Assembly: GCF_019511445.1 (NCBI RefSeq)
Contig: NZ_JAEUAN010000018.1
Location: forward strand, 1-64,000
Length of the DNA stretch: 64,000 nt
Direction: 5' to 3'
Source: Aliirhizobium wenxiniae
GTDB taxonomy: Bacteria > Pseudomonadota > Alphaproteobacteria > Rhizobiales > Rhizobiaceae
This document shows, piece after piece, positions 1 to 8,971 of this stretch; position 1 is the stretch's first letter; every line of letters begins with the position of its first letter. The notes under the pieces were generated by a model. That model did no database searches. It saw only the letters and a list, made by a program, of their open reading frames with translations, and was not told the DNA's origin. Both the position numbers and the translations under genes were made by a program.

Positions 1-569
1 GTCATCACCCGCCCCCGCTCCTCCCTTGCAACCCGGCCCAGCCGGTCGGATCGGGGGCTGATCGTCGGAGCCAGTGTCGCATCTCTAACTGGCCGACAGC
101 GTCGCAGCCCTATCCAGCTTTGACATCGCGTGTGACGGGGTGGAGTCTATTTCCAAGCGCAAGCGCCTTCACTCTCTTGCCCTCCATGGGACGCCAAGCT
201 TGGACAGTTTGCATCATGGATAGCCTGGCAGTGACCACTCCACCCTCCGCGCTTTGGCACGATGGTGGAGGTTAAGCACACGCTGTTGCCAAAGAAATCC
301 AGCCTTATTCGGAATATCCGTCCTCACTGGCTGCGAGATCGGGAAACGACACAAACTTCGGCGCAGCCGATGGAAATTACATAAGCCCGTCCTAAATAAC
401 GCATTGGCGCTTATACCTGCTGTTTCTGCCGAACGATGTTTGCGTTCAGGTGTATCGCTCAATTTTCAAGCCTCGCATGACAGTTCGCGGCAAATGGCCG
501 TTTCAAATCTGCTGATTCTGGATCCGTCAGCGCCTCTTTCATGAGGCTTGCGGAATGGAGGGAAAACTC
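1..569. other. No recognisable gene (left edge)
   Basis: About 570 bases before the first convincing gene. Open frames of 80-96 codons occur on both strands, but none has a good ribosome binding site or recognisable protein features. I find no tRNA, hairpin-plus-T-run terminator or mobile-element end here. It may hold the promoter of the YidB-like gene. Confidence 0.5.
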
Positions 570-1106
570 ATGGTGAGTGGTCAATTGAAAGCGTTGCTCG
601 GCGTTCTTGCGGTCGCCGGATATCAAAACAGGGATAAGATCGCCGAAATGCTGCGCGGAATACAGAACCCGCAGGCTGGGAGCCCGGGCACCAATCCGGA
701 TGGTAGTTCGCCGCAACCTCAGACGGCGGGTCTGGACGATCTTTTCGGCAAGATAGCTGGCGGCGGCGGAGCCGGTGGGCTTGGCGGGCTGGGTGGTCTG
801 CTTGGCGGCCTTGCGTCCGGCGGGGTTCTCAGCGGTGGACTGGGCGATCTTCTAAAGACGTTCCAGCAGAACGGGCTCGGCGAAAAGGCTGAATCCTGGG
901 TACGTCCAGGTACGAATGAGGATATCGACGGCGATCAGCTCGAGCAGGCAATCGGACCGGATGTGCTAGAAGAACTTTCGACGAAAACCGGCCTGTCACG
1001 CGAGGAAATTCTCGCGCGCCTGAGCAAGGACCTGCCGCGTGCGGTGGATGATCTCACCCCGGGCGGCCACCTGCCCCGTGACGATGGAGATTTCAGGACA
1101 GCCTGA
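570..1106 (+). CDS. YidB-like DUF937 family protein
   Basis: 178-residue protein of the YidB/DUF937 type, function unknown. The N-terminal part (about 1-40) is helical. A Gly/Leu-rich stretch follows at about 65-100, and then a C-terminal acidic helical domain with the motif SWVRPGTNEDI and a helix-turn region around TKTGLSREEI, as in YidB-like proteins. The start at 570 is chosen over the ATG at 555 because GGAGGG at 557-562 sits 7 bases before it. It is monocistronic and convergent with the hydrolase gene. Family assignment is fairly sure; function is not known. Confidence 0.75.
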   Translation: MVSGQLKALLGVLAVAGYQNRDKIAEMLRGIQNPQAGSPGTNPDGSSPQPQTAGLDDLFGKIAGGGGAGGLGGLGGLLGGLASGGVLSGGLGDLLKTFQQNGLGEKAESWVRPGTNEDIDGDQLEQAIGPDVLEELSTKTGLSREEILARLSKDLPRAVDDLTPGGHLPRDDGDFRTA

Positions 1107-1125
1107 CGGGATAGTTTTTCGGGAA

Positions 1126-1158
1126 AAAATGTCTGGCGGCGGAAATTTTCGCCGCCAG
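1126..1158 (-). terminator. Terminator of the alpha/beta hydrolase gene
   Basis: Perfect 9-bp stem CTGGCGGCG (1133-1141) / CGCCGCCAG (1150-1158). Read on the minus strand it is followed by ACATTTTTT, so it fits intrinsic termination of the hydrolase transcript. Confidence 0.6.
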
Positions 1159-1188
1159 GACGCTGGGCAAGCGTGCCCACAAGCGAGA

Positions 1189-2049
1189 TCAGGCCTCGGC
1201 GGACGGCATGCCTTCGATTGGAAGCGTGTTCGACGCCGTGACGAAGTCCAGGAACCGCATGAGAGTGTCGTTGAATTCATCAGGGCGCTCCCGGTGAAGC
1301 GCATGACCGGCGTTCGGGATTCGGATCGGCTCCCCCTCCCAGATATTGGCGAAATCGACGGTATCGATATAATCGAGATTGATGACAGGATCCTCCTGCC
1401 CGTTGAGGACGGCAAGTGGAATGGCGGATGTTTCGACGACGCGCTTCTGGTCGCTGCCTTTCCCGCCAGCTGCAGCCTCGATCATATATTGCCGTGCGAG
1501 CCCATGCGTTCTGCGAACGGCGCGGATGAAGAAATCGTCGTTGCGGACTTCTGAACCAAGCGCAAGTTCGACGATCATCGGCACCTGTTCGTCCAGCAGT
1601 TCGGCATTTCCGGTATAGGCCATTTCCGGACTAGGCTTGAAACCAGCCTGCAGCCCTTGCGGATTGTTTTCCACCGGAGGCGTACCGAATATGAACGCAC
1701 CATCGATCGTGGCCCCGGCCGAGATCATTTCGAGCACGACATGTCCGCCGAGCGAATGACCGATTGCGGTGAACCGCTCGATCCCCATAAGGCCGAGAGC
1801 CTCGAGCAGAGCATCGGCATAACCCGACATGCTGTAGGTTCGCCTCGCGTCGATCGCGTCACCGGACGCGCCATGGCCGGGAAGATCGAAGGCGATCACG
1901 CGGTGGGAGGAGGACAGCACCGCGATCTGCGGCGCAAAGGATTCCTTGCAGACCGAGTTTGCGTGGATCATCACGACCGGCACCCCTGCCCCTCCGGTAT
2001 CGGAACATGCAAGGCGACCGTGGCTCGTATCAATGAAGGTATCCGGCAT
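1189..2049 (-). CDS. Alpha/beta hydrolase
   Basis: 286-residue alpha/beta-fold hydrolase. The nucleophile elbow GHSLGG places the catalytic Ser near residue 99. The strand motif VIAFDLPGHG lies before it, a candidate acid Asp lies in NGQEDPVI, and the catalytic His is in NAGHALHRERP. The HAN motif near residues 29-31 could form the oxyanion hole. Length is normal for the family. The substrate cannot be told; esterase, lactonase or haloperoxidase-like activity are all possible. It lies 134 bases downstream of the O-methyltransferase on the same strand and may be co-transcribed with it. Confidence 0.8.
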   Translation of the reverse strand: MPDTFIDTSHGRLACSDTGGAGVPVVMIHANSVCKESFAPQIAVLSSSHRVIAFDLPGHGASGDAIDARRTYSMSGYADALLEALGLMGIERFTAIGHSLGGHVVLEMISAGATIDGAFIFGTPPVENNPQGLQAGFKPSPEMAYTGNAELLDEQVPMIVELALGSEVRNDDFFIRAVRRTHGLARQYMIEAAAGGKGSDQKRVVETSAIPLAVLNGQEDPVINLDYIDTVDFANIWEGEPIRIPNAGHALHRERPDEFNDTLMRFLDFVTASNTLPIEGMPSAEA

Positions 2050-2183
2050 TTCGAGATTCGGCTTTCATCTGGATGTGAGACATGGGACCGAACTCACCAG
2101 CGCTGGACCGCAAGGTCAAGAATGGTTTTGTTTCCGCGTCATTATCGTCATCCAGCGATCCGCATGCCGGGATCATCCCAAGG

Positions 2184-2873
2184 TTATTTCACTCGTATGA
2201 GCGAAAACCCGTCCCAACCCTTTTCGCCGACGGTCTGGATCGCCGTTGCATCCAGATCGGGATTTTCGGCGACCATTGCGAGGAATTCGCGAACGCCGCG
2301 AACATTGGCATCCTCGCTGTCCGGATCTGCAACGGCACCTCCGCGCACGACATTATCGGCGATGATGACCGTTCCGGGGCGTGACAACCTCAGCGACCAC
2401 TGCAGATAGTTCGGATTGTTGGGCTTGTCCGCATCGATGAAGATCAAGTCGAAGGGCTTGTCCGTATCTCTGGCGATGTTCGGCAGGACATCGAGAGCGG
2501 GCCCGACATGAACGTCCACCCTGTCGCCCATCCCTGCCCGTTCGATATTGGAAATTGCGACTGCAGCATGAAGTTCATTGGCCTCGATCGTCACGACTCT
2601 GCCGCCATCAGGCAGGGCACGCGCCATCCAGATGGTGCTGTAGCCGCCGAGCGTGCCAATTTCGAGCACGCGCGATGCGCCCGTCATGGCAATGAAAAGC
2701 GCCAGCATCTTGCCCTGCGATGCGGAAACGTCATGCGCAGGCATGCCGGCTTTTGCATTCTCGGCCAGGCAGACCTTCAGCACATCATCCTCCGGTGCCA
2801 GAAGACCAGAAAAATAGCTATCGACCTGCGACCACTTCTGGGAATCGGCTGACGGGTAATCCGGAATGCGCAT
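2184..2873 (-). CDS. Class I SAM-dependent O-methyltransferase
   Basis: 229-residue methyltransferase of the catechol/caffeoyl-CoA O-methyltransferase type. The SAM-binding motif I reads VLEIGTLGGYST. The acidic strand-2 end is VVTIEANE, and FDLIFIDADKPNN is the family metal-binding and catalytic region. The start at 2873 (MRIPDYPS) is preferred to the upstream ATG at 2906 because AAGG lies 8 bases before it and nothing convincing precedes the other. The substrate is unknown. It may form a two-gene unit with the hydrolase downstream. Confidence 0.82.
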   Translation of the reverse strand: MRIPDYPSADSQKWSQVDSYFSGLLAPEDDVLKVCLAENAKAGMPAHDVSASQGKMLALFIAMTGASRVLEIGTLGGYSTIWMARALPDGGRVVTIEANELHAAVAISNIERAGMGDRVDVHVGPALDVLPNIARDTDKPFDLIFIDADKPNNPNYLQWSLRLSRPGTVIIADNVVRGGAVADPDSEDANVRGVREFLAMVAENPDLDATAIQTVGEKGWDGFSLIRVK

Positions 2874-3014
2874 ATCGATAACCTTCGTTGGAGATGTCCT
2901 GCTCATACGAAGGCAAGCATATCGATATTATGACGCTCTGGGCGAATTTCAGCAAAAACCGACCATTCATCACATTCCTGAGTGTTGATCTTGTGATCGT
3001 ACCTAGCTGAAAGG

Positions 3015-3506
3015 TCAGTTCCCTGCCCGCTTGTCGGCAAAATTGGCCAGTGCATCACCGGCCAGACGGTAGCGGATCCACTCGGTCTGCGGCTCGGCGC
3101 CGATGGCGTCATAGACCTTGATCGCCGGTTCGTTCCAGTCGAGCACGCTCCATTCAAAACGGCCGCAGCCATTTTCCAGCGCGATCTGAGCCAGCCGCTG
3201 CAGCAGCGCCTTTCCTGCCCCGAAACCGCGCGCGCCGGGCGTGACATAAAGGTCCTCAAGATAGAGCCCGTTGCGGGCCTGCCATGTGGAATAATTGAAG
3301 AACCAGATCGCCATGCCGATCGCCTGCCCGTCCTTCTCGCAGATCAGCGCCTGTGTCACCGATCGGGGACCGAAGATGGATTGTTCGATTGTCTCCACTG
3401 TGGCCGCCACTTCGTGCTCGGCCTTTTCATAGATCGCCAGCTCGCGAATGAAGCCCAGCAGGATAGAGGCGTCGCCGCGCGTGGCGGGGCGAATGGTGAG
3501 TGACAT
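3015..3506 (-). CDS. GNAT family N-acetyltransferase (diamine/SAT-like)
   Basis: 163-residue acetyltransferase covering essentially one GNAT domain. Motif A with the acetyl-CoA pyrophosphate loop is LEDLYVTPGARGFGAGKALL. The sequence around FFNYSTWQARNGLYLEDLYV and the ending WNEPAIKVYDAIGA resemble spermidine/spermine (diamine) acetyltransferases, but the substrate is an inference. The ATG at 3506 follows GGAG by 7 bases; the TTG just before it is less likely. The gene sits 49 bases downstream of the J-domain gene on the same strand. Confidence 0.82.
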   Translation of the reverse strand: MSLTIRPATRGDASILLGFIRELAIYEKAEHEVAATVETIEQSIFGPRSVTQALICEKDGQAIGMAIWFFNYSTWQARNGLYLEDLYVTPGARGFGAGKALLQRLAQIALENGCGRFEWSVLDWNEPAIKVYDAIGAEPQTEWIRYRLAGDALANFADKRAGN

Positions 3507-3555
3507 CAATGATCTCCGGAATTCAGTTCAAAAGCTGGACGATGATTTTCCGATG

Positions 3556-4140
3556 TTACTCGGCTGCGTCCTGCACTTCGGCTATTTCAAGCTCATAGGC
3601 ATAGCCGTCGAGCATGCCATAGGCCTGTTCGATCGTCTTGATTTCCGTTTCGGACTTGGAAATCGCCTGGCTGATCGTCTCGCAGCGCGCCTTCAGCATG
3701 CGCCCCAGCACGTCGGTTCCGGGCTTGCGGCCCATGCGGTCCATATGATTGCGGATACGGGCGCGATGCCGCTCCATTTCCAGAATGTGGAAACGCGCGC
3801 TGACGATACGGTCGGTCAGCTTGCGGCGCATGGAGGCCACGGGGTCGAAGGAACCCGGCTCGCGTTCGTCGAGGATCATCTCGTTGACGAGCGTTTCCAG
3901 AATGACGAGGCCCTGCAAGTCCTTCGTGTCGGCCAGTTCGGGATCATAACCGGTATCGTCAAAAACCTTGCGACGCACGGGATCAAGCAGCAGTTCGTAG
4001 GCCAGCTTCAGGTCACCGAATGCCTCCTGATCGCCACCGGCGTCCGGATGGGCCGTCTTCACACGCTTCCTGTAGGCGGATTTTACGGCCGCGCTATCAG
4101 CGTCTCGCGAAAGGCCCAGAATGTCATAGGGGTCGATCAA
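3556..4140 (-). CDS. J-domain (DnaJ-like) protein
   Basis: 194-residue protein with an N-terminal J domain (about 3-65), DPYDILGLS at the start and the HPD motif in KTAHPDAGGD, which stimulates an Hsp70 ATPase. There is no Gly/Phe or zinc-finger region, so it is not canonical DnaJ. The rest is charged, helical and probably coiled coil. Translation appears to begin at TTG (4140): the J domain starts at once and an in-frame TGA lies three codons upstream. The Hsp70 partner is not encoded nearby. Confidence 0.85.
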   Translation of the reverse strand: MIDPYDILGLSRDADSAAVKSAYRKRVKTAHPDAGGDQEAFGDLKLAYELLLDPVRRKVFDDTGYDPELADTKDLQGLVILETLVNEMILDEREPGSFDPVASMRRKLTDRIVSARFHILEMERHRARIRNHMDRMGRKPGTDVLGRMLKARCETISQAISKSETEIKTIEQAYGMLDGYAYELEIAEVQDAAE

Positions 4141-4160
4141 GGAGCGTCACCTGTCTTCGG

Positions 4161-4226
4161 CATGTCATGCTTTAACGCAATTCCCGATGCAAAACCGGTT
4201 CACGCTTTTGCTGGGATTGCTCTAGT
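4161..4226. repeat. Rhizobial palindromic intergenic repeat (RIME-like)
   Basis: Palindromic stretch in the gap upstream of the J-domain gene: GCAATTCCC (4177-4185) pairs with GGGATTGC (4213-4220), with an inner GCAAAA / TTTTGC pair around ACCGGTT, and it ends in TCTAG. The arrangement matches, from memory, the short interspersed palindromes common in rhizobial intergenic regions. No search for other genomic copies was possible. Confidence 0.55.
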
Positions 4227-4316
4227 CGTAAGCGTTAAGCCACGACGGCTCAACCCCTTACCCATTCTTATGGCCAATTATGGGCGGCTGCCTGCCCTGC
4301 CCGCCTTTGCCCACAG

Positions 4317-5462
4317 TTATTGTTTTCGCAGGCGAAACGGGCGCTTACCCTCAGCCACCGGCGCCATGAGGAAACTGACGAAAACACAAGGCAGAAGCAC
4401 GAGGAAGGTTGCCGTGAGGCTTACATGCTCGGCAATAAAGCCCAACAGCGGCGGAACACCGATGGTGGACAACATCAGCGTCAGGGCGAGAGCCGCGAGG
4501 TTTTCCGATGGCTGGCCCTTGCCGAGCGCGATCGTGGTGGCGACTGCCAGCGGGAAGGCCAGAGCGATGCCGCAGCCGATCAGGAAGAGTGCGACGCCCG
4601 CATATATATAGGAGGGAGCAGAGACAAGCAGGACGATCCCGACTGCGACTGTCAGCGCGGACATGCGGATCAGCGCCAGCGCGCCAAAACGGTCGCGCAG
4701 CATGTCGCCCATCATCCGGGTCAGACCCATGCCGATGGTGAAGGCGGCGTAGAGCGTGCCGGCGAGTGCCGGATCGACGCGCATTTCTTCGCGCAGGAAG
4801 AAGATACCCCAGTCATAGATCGCGCCCTCGACGATGCAGAGGCCGAAGACCATGACGCAGATCAGAAGAATGGTGCGGTCGGGCAGGACATAAGCCGAGC
4901 GGCGTTTTGCGGTGGGTACTGCCGGCGGATCCGCAGGCGTCAGCAGGAAAACAGTGAGGCAGGCAAGAAGAACAAGACAGGCTGCCATGCTCTGCTGGAT
5001 CACCGGCGAAATTCCCTCTTCCGCCAGAAAGCCGGATGAGAGCGAACCGACAAGAAGGCCCACCGACCAGAACCCATGGCTGCGGGACAGGACCTTGACG
5101 CCCGTTCGCGCCTCGATACCGGCCGAGATCATATTGGCGGCGACGTCGAAAATGGTGCGGAAGAAGCCGAAGAGAAAGAAACAGAAGATGAAGGCCGGCA
5201 GCGGAGAAATCGTCAAAAGCGGGCCTAGAAGCGCAACAATCGGCAGCATGATCACGGCGGTCAGACGCGGCGTCAGGCGATCGGTGATACGACCGGCGAT
5301 CGGCAGCGCAAGAAAGGTTCCCACCGGCGCGCTGAGCAGGGCCAGTCCGAGTACCGCCTTGTCGACCCCAAGGGATTCCTGAATGGAAGGCAGGCGCGTG
5401 AACAATGAGATAAAGAGGATGGCATTGCTGAAATAGAGCAAGGCCGGGGGCATCAGGGTCAT
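4317..5462 (-). CDS. MFS transporter
   Basis: 381-residue inner-membrane protein with about 12 hydrophobic segments, typical of a major facilitator superfamily permease. The cytoplasmic loop between helices 2 and 3 contains GRITDRLTPR, a degenerate form of the MFS motif, and the second half has the equivalent MMGDMLRDRFG. Family members are proton-coupled uptake or efflux permeases; the substrate cannot be predicted. It is a single gene, divergent from the DUF4864 gene. Confidence 0.82.
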   Translation of the reverse strand: MTLMPPALLYFSNAILFISLFTRLPSIQESLGVDKAVLGLALLSAPVGTFLALPIAGRITDRLTPRLTAVIMLPIVALLGPLLTISPLPAFIFCFFLFGFFRTIFDVAANMISAGIEARTGVKVLSRSHGFWSVGLLVGSLSSGFLAEEGISPVIQQSMAACLVLLACLTVFLLTPADPPAVPTAKRRSAYVLPDRTILLICVMVFGLCIVEGAIYDWGIFFLREEMRVDPALAGTLYAAFTIGMGLTRMMGDMLRDRFGALALIRMSALTVAVGIVLLVSAPSYIYAGVALFLIGCGIALAFPLAVATTIALGKGQPSENLAALALTLMLSTIGVPPLLGFIAEHVSLTATFLVLLPCVFVSFLMAPVAEGKRPFRLRKQ

Positions 5463-5658
5463 GAAGGCTATCCGATCGAATCAGGCAAGGCATTCGTCGC
5501 AAAAGGTCATGGGAACAACAAGCGCGTATGACGGGACCCTGCCCTGCGTCGGAAACCCACCGGCTCAAGTTCATGCCACCTGCTGAAATAATCTACATGC
5601 CCATCTTTTCAGCGATAAGAAATGCGCTACCATCAATCTTCTTGCTGGAGAACGTCTG

Positions 5659-6084
5659 ATGGTCGCTCGCTTTGCTTCACTCGTTGCCACTCTGGTGCTT
5701 GTCGCTCCTCCTATTGTCCAGGCCGAGGATCCCACCCTGCAGGCGCAGTCGGTGATTTCCGACCAGATCAGGGCCCTTATGCAGGACGATGCGGAAAAGG
5801 CCTATTCCTACGCCTCACCCGATATCCGCATGATGTATCCCGACAAGAATGCATTTCTGACAATGGTGCAGAAAAACTACGAGGCGGTCTATCACGCCGG
5901 AAACTACGCCTTCGGCCGCTCGAAACTGATCGGCGGCGGCGAGATGGTGTTTCAGGAAGTGATGATCACCGGGCCGGACGGCAAGGACTGGACCGCCATT
6001 TACGAGATGCGGCTGATGGACGATGGCAGCTACAAGGTGAATGGCGTCAGGATGATGAAGAACTCCACGAGCACCGGCATCTGA
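5659..6084 (+). CDS. Secreted DUF4864 family protein
   Basis: 141-residue protein with a clear signal peptide (positive start MVAR, hydrophobic core, probable cleavage after VQA near residue 22). The mature part is a compact alpha+beta domain of the DUF4864 type, with AYSYASPDIRMMYP and a C-terminal GSYKVNGVRM typical of NTF2-like folds. It is probably periplasmic, with no enzymatic motif seen. GGAG lies 8 bases before the ATG. It is convergent with recX, separated by only 13 bases. Confidence 0.75.
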   Translation: MVARFASLVATLVLVAPPIVQAEDPTLQAQSVISDQIRALMQDDAEKAYSYASPDIRMMYPDKNAFLTMVQKNYEAVYHAGNYAFGRSKLIGGGEMVFQEVMITGPDGKDWTAIYEMRLMDDGSYKVNGVRMMKNSTSTGI

Positions 6085-6097
6085 CGAGCCACGACGG

Positions 6098-6655
6098 CTA
6101 AAGCGGTGCAGCCGACATCATCTCGTCCGCATCGTCGCGCGTGAGCCCGATGACGCGACGGGCGACATCCGAACCGAATCCGTTGCGCGCGAATGAGGAT
6201 AGTTCCTTGATGATCCGCTTCTCATCGGCGTCCTCGCGCCGATAAGGCCCGAAGCCGCGTCGGCGTGCATAGGCGAGAGCGGACTGGAGGTCGTCGACAT
6301 CCTCCAATGCTGCCGCAGCGGTTTCCGAAGCGATCCCCTTTTCCTGCAGCTTCCGCTGCAGCATACGCCGCGAGCGGCCCGTCCGCACGCCGGAGCGGAC
6401 CTTGGTCTCGGCATAATTCGCATCATCGAGGCAACCGAGGGTGCGGCCGCATTCGAGCGCGGCCGCTGCCAAGACCTGCAGGTCTTCGTCGGAAATATCC
6501 TCGAACTTCTGCTTGGCCTTGCGCTTGATGGCATCGGTGAGTTCGCGTTCGGACATCATCCGGCGCGACAGACGATACAGAGTGGAGTTACGTGCCCAGG
6601 CCAGCATGCGCGGCGTCACGCCGATTGCCTGATCCTGCTCTTGCTCGCCGCTCAC
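6098..6655 (-). CDS. recX: Regulatory protein RecX
   Basis: 185-residue RecX family protein. RecX binds RecA filaments and inhibits recombinase and co-protease activity. It has the three-helix repeats of the family: YRLSRRMMSERELTDAIKRK, then CLDDANYAETKVRSGV, then RRGFGPYRREDADEKR. The start is a GTG at 6655, with GGAG about 10 bases upstream. It lies beside tgt, about 25 kb from recA, and 14 bases after the end of tgt on the same strand, so co-transcription with tgt-queA is likely. Confidence 0.85.
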   Translation of the reverse strand: MSGEQEQDQAIGVTPRMLAWARNSTLYRLSRRMMSERELTDAIKRKAKQKFEDISDEDLQVLAAAALECGRTLGCLDDANYAETKVRSGVRTGRSRRMLQRKLQEKGIASETAAAALEDVDDLQSALAYARRRGFGPYRREDADEKRIIKELSSFARNGFGSDVARRVIGLTRDDADEMMSAAPL

Positions 6656-6669
6656 GCCACCAAAACTCC

Positions 6670-7803
6670 TCAGAGCGGGTCGATATCGCCCTTGGCCCAG
6701 TTTTCCTGGGTTTCGGCGTAAAAGTCAGCGAACCGGCCTTCCTCGATCGACTGACGGATGCCCTTCATCAGATCCTGGTAATAATGCAGGTTATTCCAGG
6801 AGAGCAGCATGCCGCCGAGCGCCTCGTCGGAACGGACGAGATGATGCAGATAGGCGCGGGAATAATCGCGTGCTGCCGGGCAGCTCGATTCCTCGTCCAG
6901 CGGCCGCATGTCTTCGGCGTGGCGGGCGTTGCGGATGTTGACGCGGCCGCGGCGGGTAAATGCCAGGCCATGGCGTCCCGAGCGGGTCGGCATGACGCAG
7001 TCGAACATGTCGATACCACGAGCCACCGATTTCAGCATATCGTCCGGCGTGCCGACGCCCATGAGATAACGCGGCTTTTCGGTCGGCAGAACGGGAAGCG
7101 TCGTTTCCAGCATCGAGAGCATGACGTCCTGCGGCTCGCCGACGGCAAGACCACCCACGGCATAGCCCTTGAGATCGAGCTGTTTCAGGCCTTCGGCGGA
7201 GCGAATGCGCAGAGCAGGCTGATCGCCGCCCTGGACGATGCCGAACATCGCCTTGCCCGGCTGATCGCCGAAGGCGACGCGGCAGCGCTCGGCCCAGCGC
7301 AGCGACAGTTCCATCGCGCGTTCGATTTCCTTCGGCTCGGCGGGCAGCGCCACGCATTCGTCGAGCTGCATCTGTATATCGGAGCCAAGAAGCCCCTGGA
7401 TCTCGATCGAGCGTTCCGGCGACATGTGGTGCAGCGAGCCGTCGACATGGCTCTTGAAGGTGACACCCTTCTCGTCGAGCTTGCGCAGGCCCGATAGCGA
7501 CATGACCTGGAAACCGCCACTGTCCGTCAGGATCGGACCATCCCAGCGGATCAGCTTGTGCAGGCCACCAAGGCGCGCGACGCGTTCAGCGCCCGGGCGC
7601 AGCATCAGGTGATAGGTGTTACCGAGGATGATGTCGGCGCCGGTATCCTTGACCTGGTCGAGATACATCGCCTTGACCGTGCCGACGGTGCCGACCGGCA
7701 TGAAGGCAGGCGTGCGGATCGTGCCACGCGGCATGGAGACTTCGCCAAGGCGCGCGCCGGCGTCGGTCTTCTTCAGGGTGAACTGGAAATTCTCGGTGCT
7801 CAT
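6670..7803 (-). CDS. tgt: tRNA-guanine(34) transglycosylase
   Basis: 377-residue Tgt, which exchanges guanine 34 of GUN-anticodon tRNAs for preQ1. The active-site Asp is in LTDSGGFQVMSL (near residue 95) and the nucleophilic Asp is in DMFDCVMPTR. The C-terminal zinc site is unusual. Where Tgt normally has Cys-x-Cys-x2-Cys before SRAYLHHL, this protein has ESSCPAARDYSRAYLHHL, keeping one of three Cys plus the His. The start codon directly abuts the stop of queA, indicating translational coupling in a queuosine operon. Confidence 0.95.
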   Translation of the reverse strand: MSTENFQFTLKKTDAGARLGEVSMPRGTIRTPAFMPVGTVGTVKAMYLDQVKDTGADIILGNTYHLMLRPGAERVARLGGLHKLIRWDGPILTDSGGFQVMSLSGLRKLDEKGVTFKSHVDGSLHHMSPERSIEIQGLLGSDIQMQLDECVALPAEPKEIERAMELSLRWAERCRVAFGDQPGKAMFGIVQGGDQPALRIRSAEGLKQLDLKGYAVGGLAVGEPQDVMLSMLETTLPVLPTEKPRYLMGVGTPDDMLKSVARGIDMFDCVMPTRSGRHGLAFTRRGRVNIRNARHAEDMRPLDEESSCPAARDYSRAYLHHLVRSDEALGGMLLSWNNLHYYQDLMKGIRQSIEEGRFADFYAETQENWAKGDIDPL

Positions 7804-8886
7804 CTAGTCTTTCCGAAATAGCAGGCTGGAATCGCCGTAGGAATAAAAGCGATAGCCTGTCTTAATAGCGTGGGCATAGGCGTCCTGCATCGTCTCAAGG
7901 CTGCAAAAGGCCGAAACGAGCATGAACAGGGTGGATTTCGGCAGGTGGAAATTGGTCATCAGCATGTCCACCGCCTTGAAGCGGTAGCCGGGCGTAATGA
8001 AAATGCCGGTCGGGCCGCTCCAGGGCTTAATCGTGCCATCTTCGACGGCAGCGCTTTCGATCAGGCGCAGCGAGGTTGTGCCGACGCAGACAACGCGCCC
8101 GCCCCTCGCCTTCACGGCGTTCAGCTTGGCGGCCGTCTCGGCACTGACATAGCCGATTTCCTGATGCATCTTGTGGTCGACCGTATCGTCCACCTTCATG
8201 GGCAGGAAGGTGCCTGCGCCGACATGGAGAGTGACGAAATGCCGTTCGATGCCGGCGGCATCGAGCTTTGCGAAAAGATCGGGCGTGAAATGCAGGCCGG
8301 CGGTCGGTGCTGCAACAGCTCCTTCCTCGCGGGCATAGATCGTCTGGTAGTCCTGCCGGTCCTTTTCGTCCTCGGCGCGCTTGGCGGCGATATAAGGCGG
8401 CAACGGGATATGGCCGACAGACATGATCGCCTCGTCAAGCGCCGGTCCTGAAAGATCAAAGCGCAGCGTGACTTCGCCGCCCTCGCCCTTCTCTTCCACC
8501 GTCGCCATCAGCGAACCGAGAAGGCAAGTCTCCGCCGAGTGACCAAATTCGATACGGTCGCCGATCTTGATACGTTTACCGGGCTTGGCAAAAGCCTTCC
8601 AGACATCGGGCTCGCTGCGCATATGCAGCGTTGCCGACACCTGCTGGCCACCCGCGCCTTCGCGGTGTCTTACGCCTTCGAGTTGCGCCGGAATGACCTT
8701 GGTATCGTTGAACACCAGCGCATCGCCGGGCTTCAAAAATTCGGCGAGTTCGGAAACACGGTGATCTGCGAGAACCGGGGTTGCATCCGGGCGCACGACG
8801 AGAAAACGTGCACTGTCCCGCGGGTTTGCGGGCCGCAGAGCGATATTTTCTTCCGGCAGATCGAAATCGAAAAGTTCGACACGCAT
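7804..8886 (-). CDS. queA: S-adenosylmethionine:tRNA ribosyltransferase-isomerase
   Basis: 360-residue QueA, which transfers and isomerises the ribosyl moiety of SAM onto preQ1-tRNA to give epoxyqueuosine. Typical features are the N-terminal FDLPEENIALRPA, the motifs GDALVFNDTKVIPAQL and VAAPTAGLHFT, and the C-terminal TNFHLPKSTLFMLVSAF. The length is normal. It is followed with no gap by tgt, which provides its substrate. Upstream lies the cytosolic cyclophilin gene, separated by a strong hairpin. Confidence 0.95.
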   Translation of the reverse strand: MRVELFDFDLPEENIALRPANPRDSARFLVVRPDATPVLADHRVSELAEFLKPGDALVFNDTKVIPAQLEGVRHREGAGGQQVSATLHMRSEPDVWKAFAKPGKRIKIGDRIEFGHSAETCLLGSLMATVEEKGEGGEVTLRFDLSGPALDEAIMSVGHIPLPPYIAAKRAEDEKDRQDYQTIYAREEGAVAAPTAGLHFTPDLFAKLDAAGIERHFVTLHVGAGTFLPMKVDDTVDHKMHQEIGYVSAETAAKLNAVKARGGRVVCVGTTSLRLIESAAVEDGTIKPWSGPTGIFITPGYRFKAVDMLMTNFHLPKSTLFMLVSAFCSLETMQDAYAHAIKTGYRFYSYGDSSLLFRKD

Positions 8887-8920
8887 GGTGTGGTTTCAGG
8901 CCTGTTCTTGAAATGCGTAA

Positions 8921-8953
8921 GCCCGCCCCGTCCTTTAAAGGAACGGAGCGGGC
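8921..8953 (-). terminator. Hairpin between ppiB-like gene and queA
   Basis: GC-rich inverted repeat (GCCCGCcCCGT / ACGGaGCGGGC around a TCCTTTAAAGGA core). It lies after the stop of the cyclophilin gene and before queA. There is no good T-run, so it could be a partial terminator or a processing or stability hairpin. Confidence 0.45.
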
Positions 8954-8971
8954 CAAAGGCGAAAGCGCGAC

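Noticed and set aside
255..275. TGGCACGATGGTGG as an RpoN promoter
   Set aside because: The -12 GC is missing at the required spacing.
214..544. Two overlapping frames of 82 and 96 codons in the left 540 bases
   Set aside because: They oppose each other, lack ribosome binding sites and resemble no protein I know.
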